A stretch of DNA of 64,000 nucleotides from Manduca sexta (Eukaryota; Arthropoda; Insecta; Lepidoptera; Sphingidae): contig NC_051126.1 of the NCBI RefSeq assembly GCF_014839805.1, positions 5,278,609-5,342,608 of the forward strand, in the 5' to 3' direction. This document shows positions 35,301-47,545 of the stretch, piece after piece. The first letter of the stretch is position 1; each line of letters begins with the position of its first letter. The translations under genes were made by a program, and so were the position numbers. Under the pieces are notes generated by a model that was not told the DNA's origin, did not search any database, and was given only the letters and a program-made list of their open reading frames with translations.

Positions 35301-38104
35301 ACACAAGCATTATCGTCTCTAATGTTTATGTAGAAGAGGCAGTTGTATTAATAATTAAAAGACGGCCATCAAGATTTGGCCGAAAGGAATTATCGTGAAA
35401 TTCGACGACAGTTGTCGACAGTTGCCCCACAATTATTTTTGTTAAAACTCCACCAAATGGCGAGAGAAAATTAGTCCGAGTGCAAGAAGGAGTCAGAAAA
35501 GTATTTTGATATTACTTTTTTCTTGTTTTTGTCATTTGTATTCAGTTCTTGTACCTAACTTAATTTAAAGATGCATGTGTTAACAACAAATCCCAATAAA
35601 ATGTTTGTTTGGCGACATTTGGAACTAAATAAACTTGCTTAACCTTTAAGTTCTAATTCCCTGTTAAGATGCCGACATCGTCTATCTCATACATGTACAA
35701 TAGCCAAATTAAAATCAGATTGGTAATGAGCTTCTCTTTACAATTCAGTTGAATAAAACATTATTTCTTGATTTGCAAAAATAACTCCTAAACAAATTAC
35801 ACGCATTTCCCAAAAACATTTTATTATATTTTTAACAAATCATTAACATAATGAGTTTTGGAATTACTTCGAGAACATTGAATTAGAACGACGTCGGGTC
35901 ATTGTTTAACGGTTCGTTTAATTAATTTTCAAATGGTTTTGTTCGCGCTTCAAAGGAAATATTAACTTAAAAATATTGTCTGATTTTGGTGCAACTGTTA
36001 AAGTTCGGTGTTGCCATCACTTACACGCTTCCTAGTTGAACACAGGGCAACAGGCCGTCTAAAGTTCAACATACACTCGTCCAACATTAGTTCTAAAACA
36101 AGCGCCAACAAGATCCAACAATAACCTATGATTTTACTCACATTCAATATTATTATATAACATATGGTGGTTTAAAATGTGAGGAATGAATGAATTATTT
36201 AGATTAATGGATATAATTGATGAAGAACTGACACAGACAAAAAATATTTTGAGCTGTTTTTATATTGGTTTTTAAGGTGTTGTGCCACTCATACATCCTG
36301 AGTATCTATCATAGTTTAGTGTATAAATGGAATGTGTGTCACTCGTAGGTATTATACGAGAAAGACCATCCTCCTTTACCCTCTTTAATGCTCTACTGTT
36401 TCCAAATCTACATATTAAATGGCATTTAAAGCCTATATTCCTACAGGTACATACAATTTTCTCTATGGTATCTATTTGTTCTTATGGGACACTTACACAG
36501 TTTGAATATAATTTAGCCTTTTAAAATATTTCAGTATATGAAGAAGATATCATCAAAGTGCGAATAATTTGACCTACAACTTAACTAATAAAATGAATAT
36601 ACTGTCCATTTAAAACGAAAACATAGAAGGATTACAAAGTGAAACAAAGCTTGATTTTCTTTCGCTAGTGTGGGACATTATTTTAGCATAGTACGAGCTT
36701 GTCCATACGGCATGGTTCGCGTTAGTAAACTGACTGATTTATGCATGTCCGATGGTTCGATGTGGAGCCTGAAACAAACTTCTGTTACGCGAGTACACGC
36801 CGCATCTGTCGCTTTACGTGACTGTTTACAACGTCGAATGTTCAACTTACTAATTAGCCGTTACATAATAGCAAAGTTTGTGCAATGGTTTAATAATACG
36901 AAATTCGATTGATCGTATTTTCTTTTATATCGCAGTGGAATAGATTTCCACGTTAATTAAATGACGTAGAAAAGGAATCTTTGTACAAACAAACACGTTG
37001 ATATTATAAAGTATACAAATATTGAAAAACATTCAGAACTTTCCATAAGTTTTTTAAGTATTTGTTTATTATTAAACTAACAACAAATATTTAGTATAGG
37101 CTTAGTCAATGGTTTAATAATGTATAATAACAATCAATTAGCAATGAGACGTAGCGCGACGTCGTGCTACTAAGTATGCCCCATCTTTTAGGCGCGCGTC
37201 TACTATGCTATTGTTTGTAGGAGATTTATCGTCGATGGTGTATAGGAGGCATAACAATTCACTTGGAGAACAACGTGTCCACTGATGGCATGGACGGCAT
37301 TGTCCACTCATTGTGGGCTAAAGCTATTACAAATTAGTCGCGCGCTGAAAATGACTTGGCATGCTCGTATATCACTGTATCGATGACATATTAATCACGG
37401 CTTTAGAAATCCACACGAACGCATTTGTTAAAAGGTTTCGAATCAAATTCGTGTTAAGGGAAATGTGCTTAAAAGTATTGACGTAATATCAAATATAATA
37501 TATATTAAGCCACAAGTATTACTTGTCTTATTGTTAAAGAAATACATCAAACATGTCACATGACTCATTTGATTGATTTCCTTGTAAACATGAACGGTAA
37601 TATCTTTAAGTCGCGTTAACGTACATTTTTTTTTCACAGCAAAAGTGACAATAGAACGAATATTTGCCATACATTTTAACATGACAATCTACACGTTCTT
37701 AAGAAAAGAGTTATCACCGGTAAGACAGGCGGACAGATGAACAACGAAGTGATCCTTATAAGGGTTAGTTTTGGAGTATGAAACTCTAAAAATGGCTTTA
37801 TTTTATATTGTGCATGCAATTAAAAAAACAATAATTTAAACTGTATCGTCATATTATCGGTAGTAATAAATTGCAACATTGAAAACAGTTCTTATTGTAA
37901 TTGTTGCATCATTGTTGAGTATACAAATATAAGACTGTAATTACGACGAATCGAGCTCAATTAAGAGATAAATACATGGATACCGGAAACGGGACGTTTG
38001 GAAGACCCCGTGCCCTAGGGAGACCCGGAACCTATTTAATTGTCTCGTAGGCGAGCGGACGGTACGATTCCCAGAGTATAACTGAGCTTCCACACAATCG
38101 ACTT
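32381..38104. other. intergenic DNA, no recognised gene
   Basis: Several frames of 60-90 codons exist (for example 34202-34471 and 36670-36912 on +, 34890-34657 on -), but none has a recognisable domain, convincing splice sites or compositional support. At 35400-35425 CGACAGTTGTCGACAGTTG is a small direct/inverted repeat. A CG-containing patch at 37140-37400 has no frame I can interpret. Confidence 0.5.
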
Positions 38105-38226
38105 TGTAACTCATCTCATCTCATCAGCCTACAACTGTCCACTGCTGAACATAGGCCTCCTCTAGAGCACGCCACGTTGCTCGGTCCTCCGCTCTCCTCA
38201 TCCAGCTCCACCGGCGATCCTGCTTA
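38105..38226 (+). repeat. fragment of a dispersed lepidopteran repeat
   Basis: CTCATCTCATCAGCCTACAA, CTGTCCACTGCTGAACATAG, GCCTCCTCTAGAGCACGCC, ACGTTGCTCGGTCCTCCGC and CATCCAGCTCCACCGGCGA form a box series common in moth and butterfly genomes. This is probably a truncated transposable-element end. It is much GC-richer than its flanks. Confidence 0.65.
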
Positions 38227-40615
38227 CTATCGAAGCAAATATATAATATTTTCAAACTTTAAAGTATGTTTTTTGTAAGTTACTTCTGAATAATTCAATG
38301 GTAGATGTTGCTAAAGTAAAACACAATGAACTATTCGGGCATTCCAAATAATTCATTTAAAGTTTGTAAAAACATTTTTTCCTAATACTCCTCTATTTGT
38401 TCTGGTGGTTTAAATTGTTAGCATTAATCTTGAATGGAATATGCAAACGGAATTAGGACGGTGGACGATTGTGTGGAGCTACACCAAAAGAATGGTCTAC
38501 GGATAGAAATTTATTTCTGTCCATATTATTTATTTGCCTCTATTGACAATGACTTCTACGATAGTTCTTTACTTGCTTTTGTCTTTAAAATGTATTGTAA
38601 AATTCTATTCCTTATAAAAAAATCAGCAAACCAAACGTAACGGGTCATCTGTCGTAGATGTCAAAAAATTCATTCATCCATATTCTATAATACCACAAGA
38701 AGCGATGCGTATCTATTAAATTTTTGATTTATTTCTTGAAATTTTATTACTCTTTTGCCGATATTTACATTGCTTACTTTTTAGGGGTCTTCGCGTCTTT
38801 GATGCAGGTTATAACATCTTCAATAATCTTTTCAACGTGTTGTTACAGTCAAAGATGTAACAACTCTTTTAAATCCTGGTACTTAAATATAAAATGACTA
38901 TTATCGTGATTGGAAAATTGAAATGACATTCCGCATTTTTTCTACGCAATAAATAATTGTTCGGCTCGATTTGCAGATTTATGGTTATTAAAGATACGTA
39001 CCCGAGATAGCGATCCGTTTCAAAATTCATTTGCATGGAAATGTGCCCCCTCGTACTGAAATTATTATTAGACCTATTGTGAAATATCGCTGCAACATAA
39101 TACAATTAAAGTTGGATGAACCTAGCAAATTTAGTTGTGTCATTATTTATATTTAAACACGTGCCTTTAAAATAATAAAGATTTAATATACCCAGTAGAT
39201 TAGATTTATTATTATTGTGTTAACCATCCTACTTTGAATTCGAGATAAATGCAACATAAATTATTTTTTCTCAGTATTTTCAAATTGAATAGACTAGTAG
39301 ATGTTACGCAAGATTAACTACAGTATACAGAATTTTCAAAAAAAATGCAAAACATTTGATTTAATTGTGTTTTGATTAAAGGATAAAATAATATCTGTTC
39401 TTTACTTACAACTCTATAAAAGCTTAGAATATTTATATAGGTTTAGCTGTGTAAATAATTAATTGGAGCCGCTCCATACTTAACTTTTAAAAAATTGCTT
39501 ATTCGAATGAGTTAATAACAATGTCTATCGGTACAAAAAATAATACAAAATGGCGGCTATCTTTTCAGTGAGATTATAGACGGCCCGAAAAAATGCATAA
39601 ATTTTCTTAAGAGTTGATAACGCTCCAAGTTCTCACAATTCCTCTGTTGTTATGGATAATGTTCAATTACTATCATAAATGGTGATATCCTCGAAACCCC
39701 CTTGCTTTTAAGCTTGACAAATGTTATAAAGAAATACCTTATCATTCTTCCACAAATACCATTGACACAAATTCGGCTATATAGAATACGTATTCAGTGA
39801 TATATCATTGAATTTGGGTATCTACTCATATCAATAATTTCGTAGTAAATGGCACGCAGTATTATAGTATATAGTTCGCGGGGCGCTTGTAATTTTAAGG
39901 CGGACTTCTTTTAACTAAAACATAAATTCTGGGATTGATGAAAAATTTGTTAAAATTCTATCGTCGACCAGTAAAGTCGCGTCCTTAATATTTGCGAGGA
40001 TTATGCCCGCTTGTTTTATATCGAGTGATGAGTCCTTGATGATTTACCATAAATCTCGTGTGTGGTGAATCCTGTATTTACAGTCGGATATAATATATCT
40101 AAGGCAACCTGCTATCGGATTGCTAAATCGAGTATATTGTTAAAATCTAATCGTTGATGATACTTGAATGACACACAATATTTCCTTTAAAATATTTTGC
40201 AAGTACAAAAAATATCTAGTAACAATAAATCGTCACGACATATTACACAAAATTAAAAAATGATGAATGATGGTAACAAAAATCTTAGATCCGGGAATTT
40301 CCGAGCGGAACGTCCTCGGACTTTACAATTTATGGTTATCGAAGTCGCTGCAGATAACTCGGCTAACGGATGAGCTCGGAGCAAACGATCGCATACATTA
40401 TTCTTATGTGAAACTATTCAAAATTAGATAGCATATTATAACTCTCTTTGGATTAAAAATGAGCTGTACTTGCGCTAAAACTGGCAGATAATGGTGCTAT
40501 GCATTTTGTATATTTTATTTGAGAAATATTGTCTAGCGGTCGGGTTCAGAATTGGAGTTTGGATCCTAATAATGATAGGCTTAATCTGTGTCGCATCATG
40601 ATTTGGGTATAATTT
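38227..40615. other. intergenic AT-rich DNA, nothing recognised
   Basis: No supported gene. The only structured stretch is near 40290-40385 (TCCGAGCGGAACGTCCTCGGA with inverted ends, and a nearby GAGCTCGGAGC), too short to classify. Confidence 0.5.
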
Positions 40616-40995
40616 TTTATTTATTTAGCACTTCATATACAAATGTATACAGGCAGACTTAATGCCATAGACATTCTCTATCAGCCAACCTTAGAGTGGT
40701 GCCGAGATAGTCAACAATATATATACATAATATTGTAAGTCAATGTTTATTTCCACCGCCAAGCAGCAGTATGTAGTCACTGTTGTGTTCCGGTTTGAAA
40801 GACATTGTAGTTAGTCGACATAATAAGACTTGACATCTCGTGTCTCAGGATGGCGAGCGCAGTGGAATAACGAACAATACTTTATAATTCAAGGTGTTAA
40901 ATGATGTATTTACTGTTTATGGGCAGTCGTATCGCTTACCATCAGGCGAACGGCATGATCATCTCGTCATTCAAACTAATAAAAAAATTGGGCGC
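40616..40995 (+). repeat. dispersed lepidopteran repeat, longest copy
   Basis: The first part has ACAGGCAGACTTAATGCCAT and CATTCTCTATCAGCCAACC; the second has CCAAGCAGCAGTATGTAGTC, ACTGTTGTGTTCCGGTTTG, GACATAATAAGACTTGACATC, TCAGGATGGCGAGCGCAGTG and TTACCATCAGGCGAACGGC. Both parts are familiar from many lepidopteran genomes, probably as LINE 3' ends. The tail recurs at 30355-30412. No open frame. Confidence 0.7.
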
Positions 40996-41544
40996 ATTAG
41001 GTGCACCTATGCCTAGACTTACAAAAATAAAAAGGAAGGGTGTGTGTGTAAAAATATTGTCTAAGGTTTTGCAGCGTATTCGTAGTCTTATTACTCAAGT
41101 CGGAGCACGAGGGTTTCAAGTATTAAATCTTATCAAGGATATCAGTAATAGTAAAAAAAATCTATGGCTTACCTCAGAGATATCATTTTTAATATATTAT
41201 GCTGTCAAAAAAACATGTCACTTAAATATTTACTCTTAACAGGAATTTATATTAGACAATACTATGTCTACAAAAATATATAAATAAAACACGAACTTTA
41301 TTCACATTGTATCAGAATTCAGAATATTGAGATTATATTATTCCGACGTCGCATATAAATCGTGAACAACGTCGGGTATCGTTTACATATATTTTATTTG
41401 GTCAAACTATAAACTTGTTATTTTCTGATAAAATAATTTTTTTTCAAACTGCAAGATAAAAATTACCCGACGATTGGTGTCAGACCTCACCAAAAAACAA
41501 AAAAGATTTTATTTCAAAATTGAAAATAGTACGTCAAGGTATAT

Positions 41545-41593
41545 TATATGTTTTTTAGTATACACCTTATTGTACATACTAAAAAAACATATA
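41545..41593. repeat. imperfect hairpin beside a dispersed repeat
   Basis: TATATGTTTTTTAGTAT at 41545-41561 pairs with ATACTAAAAAAACATATA at 41576-41593, with one T/A length difference. The loop is short. It lies just left of the dispersed repeat at 41600 and may be that element's end. Confidence 0.6.
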
Positions 41594-41599
41594 CAATAG

Positions 41600-41810
41600 G
41601 GTAGTAGATTACTTTTTTACATATATTTATCAAAAATCTATGTCATCCAAAATCGAACGTAACAAGTAGTTTCAAAACCCACGCAATAATAAATAAGGTA
41701 AATATAAAGCTTTAAAATTTGATGGAAGGGGTAGCTGAGAAATAACAAAAAAAGCAAACTGTGACGTCACTGAGTGTCACTGGCCATAATGCGTGCATCA
41801 CAACATTACA
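41600..41810 (+). repeat. dispersed repeat shared with 21930-22125, copy 2
   Basis: CATCCAAAATCGAACG, TTTCAAAACCCACGCAATAA, TAAAGCTTTAAAATTTGATGG, AAGGGGTAGCTGAGAAA and CTGGCCATAATGCG match copy 1 in order. It carries an additional TGACGTCACTGAGTGTCACTG box. Non-coding. Confidence 0.65.
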
Positions 41811-43462
41811 AATAGGAATGACTGCATCATTTTTTGATAAATTTTGATGCTTATTTCACAGAATATTATATTTTTCGTATTATTTTCTGTTACATATAAA
41901 ATAATTTACAAAATCCAACATGGCAGACTAGGGTACTCTATTATATTTTGACATCGTATTTTTTAATGGGAGAAGAGCTGGATAAACGCTTTACGTATTT
42001 ATTCGTATTAGCACTATTATTCTTAAAATGGCAGTGCGGTAGGACAGAATACCGCAACATAATATTTATATTAATGTGATATTTTTTATATAGAATTTCT
42101 CTTCTAGGAAACTTTGCCACTTTAAAGAACTTTTAAAAATATGCTCCACGGAAATAAACAACAACCTACAATTCCAAAATATTTTATTTAAATTTCTATA
42201 TAGGCATTAAATTTAAATTTGATCTGTACATTAGTTCGTTTGCAGGCAAATTGGAAGCGTCAAGCAACTATCAAGTAGCTTTATATAGGTAGATACCTAA
42301 GATGTTCATGATTCAATTAAATTATGCAAGCTCGGCAAGGTAAGTTCGGATTGGTTTGATCAAATGTGGTTTACCGATGTTTGCTTTTCATTGGCAAATG
42401 GAGTTGGCTCTTCTTGCGCTTTATGTTTGCATGTTTCCACCTGAGTTTCTAATACAATTTGTCTGATTGCGATCCATTAATATTTATTTAATACCTTTCC
42501 CTTAATTTAATATTAGGGGCAGCGCGTCGTCCGTTGGTGGTCTAATCGATATTATAACAAAGTTTCCTAATTGAAATAGGCGTAGTTTATAATATAAAAT
42601 TAATTTTTTAGTTAAGCTATGTTGTAATAAAGTGATGTACATGTACTAACAAAGCTACATATATATGATATATATCGACAAATTTACATTTCTATTTAAT
42701 GACAATAGAACTAAAATGTATCAAAATACATAATGTAAAATACAAACACAACGATAAATTAATTAATGTAATGGCAAAATATAACCGAAATAGAGGCGAG
42801 CTAAGCATTTGACCGACTTGTCGCTCGCCACATGCGACGGCCCCTGAATATTTGAATACGTTGAAAACGCTCCACTCTAAACATTTGGAATGAAAAGTTC
42901 CTGTCTTGGCTAATACATAATCTTTCTATAGGTTTTTAAAGGGTATAAAAAGTTTGCCCTATAAAATATACGCATAGTTGGTATAATTCTTAGATTTTAA
43001 ATGGCTTTTATAAACGTCCTAGCGGTGTGCCCGTTGGAATTTAGTCCCTTAAGAGATGAATTTTAAGGTCAATTTTCATACTCACTGACGTCATGAAACC
43101 AGTGCAAAAAACTTCATGAGTAACGGCCTTGCGTTGTTTATAACTTTATGTTTTTATAAAATTATTGAAGAGTACATAAGTAACATAATTTACTATTTAT
43201 TTGTAACATAATTACAATTTAAAGATATTGAGAGTGGTAGAAATTTTGTATTCGATTTAAAGCCATGGCGGTCATGTTCCCTTTCCTAACGCCGACTATT
43301 TCTGTTACCATTAACCCAATCAAACGTATACAAATTACATTCCCAACTAAATTCACAGAAACTTCCAAATAAAGCCTCATTAATATATCATTACCAATAT
43401 TAGTTTAATCCATTAATGTGGTACATATTATATGTATATTGGCAGTAGAATAGTTGTATATT
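41811..43462. other. intergenic DNA downstream of the receptor gene
   Basis: AT-rich; I see no exon and no repeat I can name. The receptor 3' UTR (- strand) presumably occupies part of the right end, but no clear AATAAA lies just below 43463 on that strand. Confidence 0.5.
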
Positions 43463-45220
43463 CTAGAATCTAGATGATCTGTCATTGCTCTGTTTCTGTT
43501 TAATATCATCATAATATGTTTTTTCGATGATAAAAATTATTGATGATATCATCCACATCAGAACGAGACCGTAAAAGCAAGCGCTTAGCGTTAAAAAGTC
43601 AAGAGACTGATGAACATATTCCTCTTTTCTTAGTTCACGGGTTCTTTTCCATTCATAGTTGTAATCTTTCAAGGCTTTCTCTGTTAGTCCAACTTCTATG
43701 ATATATTGCATGAGCAGATCTACTTCTTTAGCGGCTGGCCAACCTGGCCGCATGAATATACATGTTACAGCTCGCGATACAGGCTCGTCTAAAATTTGAA
43801 TCTTCACATCAAATTCTTGTACTAATAATATATCTGTAAGGATAAGGAATTTCTTACCTGCTGCAATGGCTTCAATATATGGACCTATATCATGTACCTC
43901 CAATATTTGAAAGTTTGCTGCTAGAGGTGTGTCTCTATAATAGTTATAAAATACTTCAAGACCACCGTATCCATCTACATACTTTAAAGCATTTTCTAAC
44001 GTGCCTAAGGCAGGTTCTTGAATTGTACGGTGCATCCCTTGGATAAGATCACCCTGATACGCTATACGAAACACAATACAAAACCAAAGCCATAGTACGA
44101 AGAGATAATTTACGATATATGATTCTGTTTCAAACTTCTGAATTTGACCTATTAAAATTACGTACGTTTGAAAAATTATGCTATCTTTGATCCTAACTCG
44201 TCGCATTCCGTATCGTGTTGCCATCGCAGTAACAGTCACAAAGACAGCGAATGTTATAAACATGTAGATTGTGATGTAGTCTAAAAGTGGGAGAAGGACT
44301 TTAGCCCAGGTGAATATGATGCGTCTACTTGGTGCACACCAATGCACGTCTAAGGTATCGTAAACATGTGATATTTGTGCCCGGCTGTATCTTTCATAAT
44401 TCATGACAGCAGCAGGTGCAATTATATCAGCTTCTTTGTTTACCAGGTCACCAAAGCAGCCTTTCGGAGTGCCATTTATAAATGAGCCCATTCCGTCATG
44501 ATCTTCTATCGATACGACATCTATAGTAGCATTCAGTGCTTCCATTACGTACAAAAAAATTCTTCCATCAATTCCAACAATTGAATTGAGGGTTCCATTC
44601 TTCATATCTACCTTCAAATAAGGTGCAAAATTCATGAGCGCAGTTCTTATTGGACATCCATAGAAATTATCAAATTTATTAGGAAAAAAGGCTTCAGCAT
44701 CTATTTTTAAAACGACAGGACTGTAGTCGCCACATATTCCTTTTCCATAAGGAAAAAACGTTGTCAATGATATATCACCATCAAAATTTTGATTTACAAT
44801 AATGATATCAGCGACATCATTCTGCCAAGCCGTACGAGTTACCCCCGAAAGATCTTCAACAAACGTAGTTAAAACCAACACCAGCTGTATGGGTATAACT
44901 AAATCCAGATTAACTGAATTTATGAAATAAGCAAATTCTTCCACGGAATCAACGAATAGAACTGTTTGTTTATATCCGACGGCCTTATTTAACAGACGTG
45001 TTGTGAGATTGTTATTGTTGTGTATTTCATTTGTTACCACACAGCCGTGAAAACGTTTCAAGAAATCTGTTGCATCCTCCGACCGCCGGCTTGACCATAC
45101 TACCGAAGTCACGTACTGGAGTTTGTATGTTGAACTTGCAAGGAATGCTGCAGTATCACTTAAAGTATCCGCGTAAATAAATTCGACAAATTTTAGGAGT
45201 ACAAATAATTTCGAAAGCAT
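43463..45220 (-). CDS. divergent intronless ionotropic receptor (IR), putative chemoreceptor channel
   Basis: Single uninterrupted 585-aa frame. IRs are variant ionotropic glutamate receptors that act as chemosensory cation channels in sensory dendrites. Layout: hydrophobic leader about 3-18; divergent N-terminal domain; S1 lobe about 195-300 with GDLVNKEADI and a conserved-type Arg (R277 in NYERYS); TM1 about 309-334; re-entrant pore about 347-360; TM3 about 368-392, ending FRIAYQGDLIQGM; S2 lobe about 400-530 with the IR-typical LLMQYIIEVGLTEKAL; TM4 about 540-566. The classical glutamate-binding Thr and Asp/Glu of S2 are not evident, as in most divergent IRs. Length and lack of introns fit the lepidopteran intronless IR group (IR7d, IR100, IR143 and similar); I cannot assign the subfamily. 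The start at 45220 is supported by the leader immediately following. No frameshift or stop, so probably functional. Confidence 0.9.
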   Translation of the reverse strand: MLSKLFVLLKFVEFIYADTLSDTAAFLASSTYKLQYVTSVVWSSRRSEDATDFLKRFHGCVVTNEIHNNNNLTTRLLNKAVGYKQTVLFVDSVEEFAYFINSVNLDLVIPIQLVLVLTTFVEDLSGVTRTAWQNDVADIIIVNQNFDGDISLTTFFPYGKGICGDYSPVVLKIDAEAFFPNKFDNFYGCPIRTALMNFAPYLKVDMKNGTLNSIVGIDGRIFLYVMEALNATIDVVSIEDHDGMGSFINGTPKGCFGDLVNKEADIIAPAAVMNYERYSRAQISHVYDTLDVHWCAPSRRIIFTWAKVLLPLLDYITIYMFITFAVFVTVTAMATRYGMRRVRIKDSIIFQTYVILIGQIQKFETESYIVNYLFVLWLWFCIVFRIAYQGDLIQGMHRTIQEPALGTLENALKYVDGYGGLEVFYNYYRDTPLAANFQILEVHDIGPYIEAIAAGKKFLILTDILLVQEFDVKIQILDEPVSRAVTCIFMRPGWPAAKEVDLLMQYIIEVGLTEKALKDYNYEWKRTRELRKEEYVHQSLDFLTLSACFYGLVLMWMISSIIFIIEKTYYDDIKQKQSNDRSSRF

Positions 45221-45557
45221 CGTTTTTGCCGTCGTTAATGATGTTACGTAGCTACAAATGCTCTGGTACTTAATATTGGTTGACGTGACTTATAAAGGAC
45301 ATCTTGTTTGTTTTTCCGTTCCATAATTATGGGAGTTAGTTTTGTTTTTATGAATTTCGATTACTAATGACCGAAAATTAAGGGTATCTAGCACAAATAC
45401 TTTGATATATAGTTATATTGTAAATAAAACAGTACTATTGTACCTCAAACATTACTTTCGTTATTTGCAGTTCTTATTTCATTATGAAGGACGTAAAATA
45501 TATTAAGTTAATAAATATTATTGATTTCGTTCAAAAAAGTAAGTCTTAAAATTCTTA
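45221..45557 (-). other. 5' flank of the receptor gene
   Basis: AT-rich sequence upstream (right) of the receptor start, with no recognised promoter motif. The flank runs into a SINE at 45558, so any proximal control sequence is probably within about 340 bp. Confidence 0.35.
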
Positions 45558-45745
45558 TGGCCTGCTTCAGTGGCGTCGTATTGCTTCACGATAAGATTAT
45601 CGCGCTAAGGTCTTAGGTTTGAATCCTGAGTTTAACAAAGTGATATTGGATTTTTCTACTCAGTGTCAGCCCGGAGTTTGGAAATGTGTTCAGAAAACGG
45701 CAGTCAGCACGCCCTCCATTACATTGGACTTAACAAAGCTGGCGA
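45558..45745 (+). mobile_element. tRNA-derived SINE, copy 3
   Basis: ATGGCCTGCTTCAGTGGCGT, GGTCTTAGGTTTGAATCCTG (degraded B-box GGTTTGAATCC), AGTGATATTGGATTTTTCTAC, TCAGTGTCAGCCCGGAGTTTG and GAAATGTGTTC align with copies 1 and 2. The 3' part (CACGCCCTCCATTACATTGG and on) departs from copies 1 and 2, so this may be a subfamily or a composite element. Confidence 0.75.
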
Positions 45746-47427
45746 AACATTGGCGCGTGTCAATGTAACAGATTACGGGGCGTAATTTTATGGACATCAG
45801 TATTTATTAAAAAAAAAATTGTTTGATTTCAGAGGATAATTAATGTTTCAGATACTACGGTCAATACTATCAAGTCTATTATCGGTCGGTACTATCAAGA
45901 TTTTTAAATCTTGGAATTGATTTATTTTTATAAAATATTTTTATTTACGCCTGACCGTTATTCAAATCGTAACGTATGACAAATTAAATATCGAAAACTG
46001 AATACACACTATAATATTATCATATTAATTGCTTAATTAATTCTGAGATTATTTCATGCGTGACATTAGTATTATTTTTTATTGCGTGTTTCCATATAAA
46101 TTTAAAGGGATTAATAAATATTTTTTCTGGATTATTTCTTTATTCACAAATATAGCTACACTTAAAAAGTGCGTATAAAAATGCAAATACATTACGTGTA
46201 CTTTGGAATATTGGGACATGACAAAATGTTTTAATATCGTCACATACAAGCTTCATATATTACTAGAACTATGCTACGTCTTAATAATCAGGTCATTTAT
46301 ATTGTGTTCATAGAAAATAAGTTATCGCCATAAATAGAAGTTAGAGCGTAAGTAATCAAATATATACATTTAAATATCAGGTCACTTAAACTTTAACATA
46401 ACATTTGTTTAATATATTGTGAGTCTGACATCATTTTCACTCCACTAAGAGGACTAAACTTAGATTAAATATTTCAGAGTTAAACATAACAACATAATAT
46501 TATGTCTTATTTTAATTAAAATACCTTCTTTAAATAGTATATTATCAAAAAATTATGAGTAGTTTGTTATATAATTAAAAATTCCAAAAACGATCAATTT
46601 CTTTAAAGTTGTTAAGTAATAAATATCTAAACATAACTTTTAATGACATATGTTTTTCTTCATTTACAATAACAATGTTACTACATACTGTTTTTTATTT
46701 TTATAAGTAAGTAGTACTAAATATTTGGAGGTATATTTATGCATTTTTAAAATATTACGAAGGGTTTCGTTACTCCACATAATAAAATCTTGCCTTTTTA
46801 TTTACTCATTCAAAGCTTTCTATAAAATTTAGGGCCATAAATAATGTTTTGCAACTGGATTATCTTGGTTTCCAAAATCAGCAATAATATAGAGATTCGA
46901 TTTTGAATCGAGCAATAAATTAATTAATTGAAACTCATTTGTCCACGCGAATTTTCCATATTATTATATTATTTGGCTGTTAAATCTTCCATAAATACCG
47001 AAAACTGAAGACATTTAATCCATCATTATTTTTTAAATATTACTTAGGATTATAATATATGGCTTTCAGCATAAGGCGCGGCGTCGACTAGAGCTGAATC
47101 GAAGCGTGTCGAATCAAGCGCATTTATTTTGTATGCGCTATGATTCCGTTCGGCACGCTGCGGCGCGTTCATAATGGACGCAGTATTATAGTAAATGCAG
47201 GTGCATTAATGTTACACGAGAGTGGCGAAAGGTGAAATTTTCCGAAAGGAAACCTGACACAATAAATAGGTGCTAATATGCATGAATGCAAATCGTTCGA
47301 ATGATATTTAGATGTTAAAGGGTAGTTTCATATATGAACCCTTCGCCACTGTTACACGATTCGATTCGGCAAGCTTAGTAGACGCAAGGCATAAGGCAGC
47401 TGGGCAGAATTTTGCTACTAAAATTGA
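45746..47427. other. intergenic AT-rich DNA
   Basis: No gene is supported. A CG-bearing stretch at 47075-47180 (AAGGCGCGGCGTCGACTAG, GGCACGCTGCGGCGCGTTC) stands out, with no frame or repeat I recognise. The 3' UTR of the neighbouring - strand gene A occupies some of the right end. Confidence 0.5.
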
Positions 47428-47545
47428 TTAGCCTCCTCTCTGTGTGAGCACGGCGTCAATGAGTAACACAGCGCCATTGATGATGGCCAGGGACGCCTTG
47501 GCTAGGTTCTTGTCTCTGGTATCGCTCTTCGAGTAATGTTGAAAC
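47428..47545 (-). CDS. Ssk-like gene A, exon 4
   Basis: Acceptor GGATTCCAG (right side), stop TAA at 47430-47428. It reads FQHYSKSDTRDKNLAKASLA then IINGAVLLIDAVLTQRGG and contains the fourth membrane helix. Confidence 0.88.

Noticed and set aside
36670..36912. 80-codon + frame as a possible exon
   Set aside because: No similarity pattern that I can identify and no helpful neighbours.
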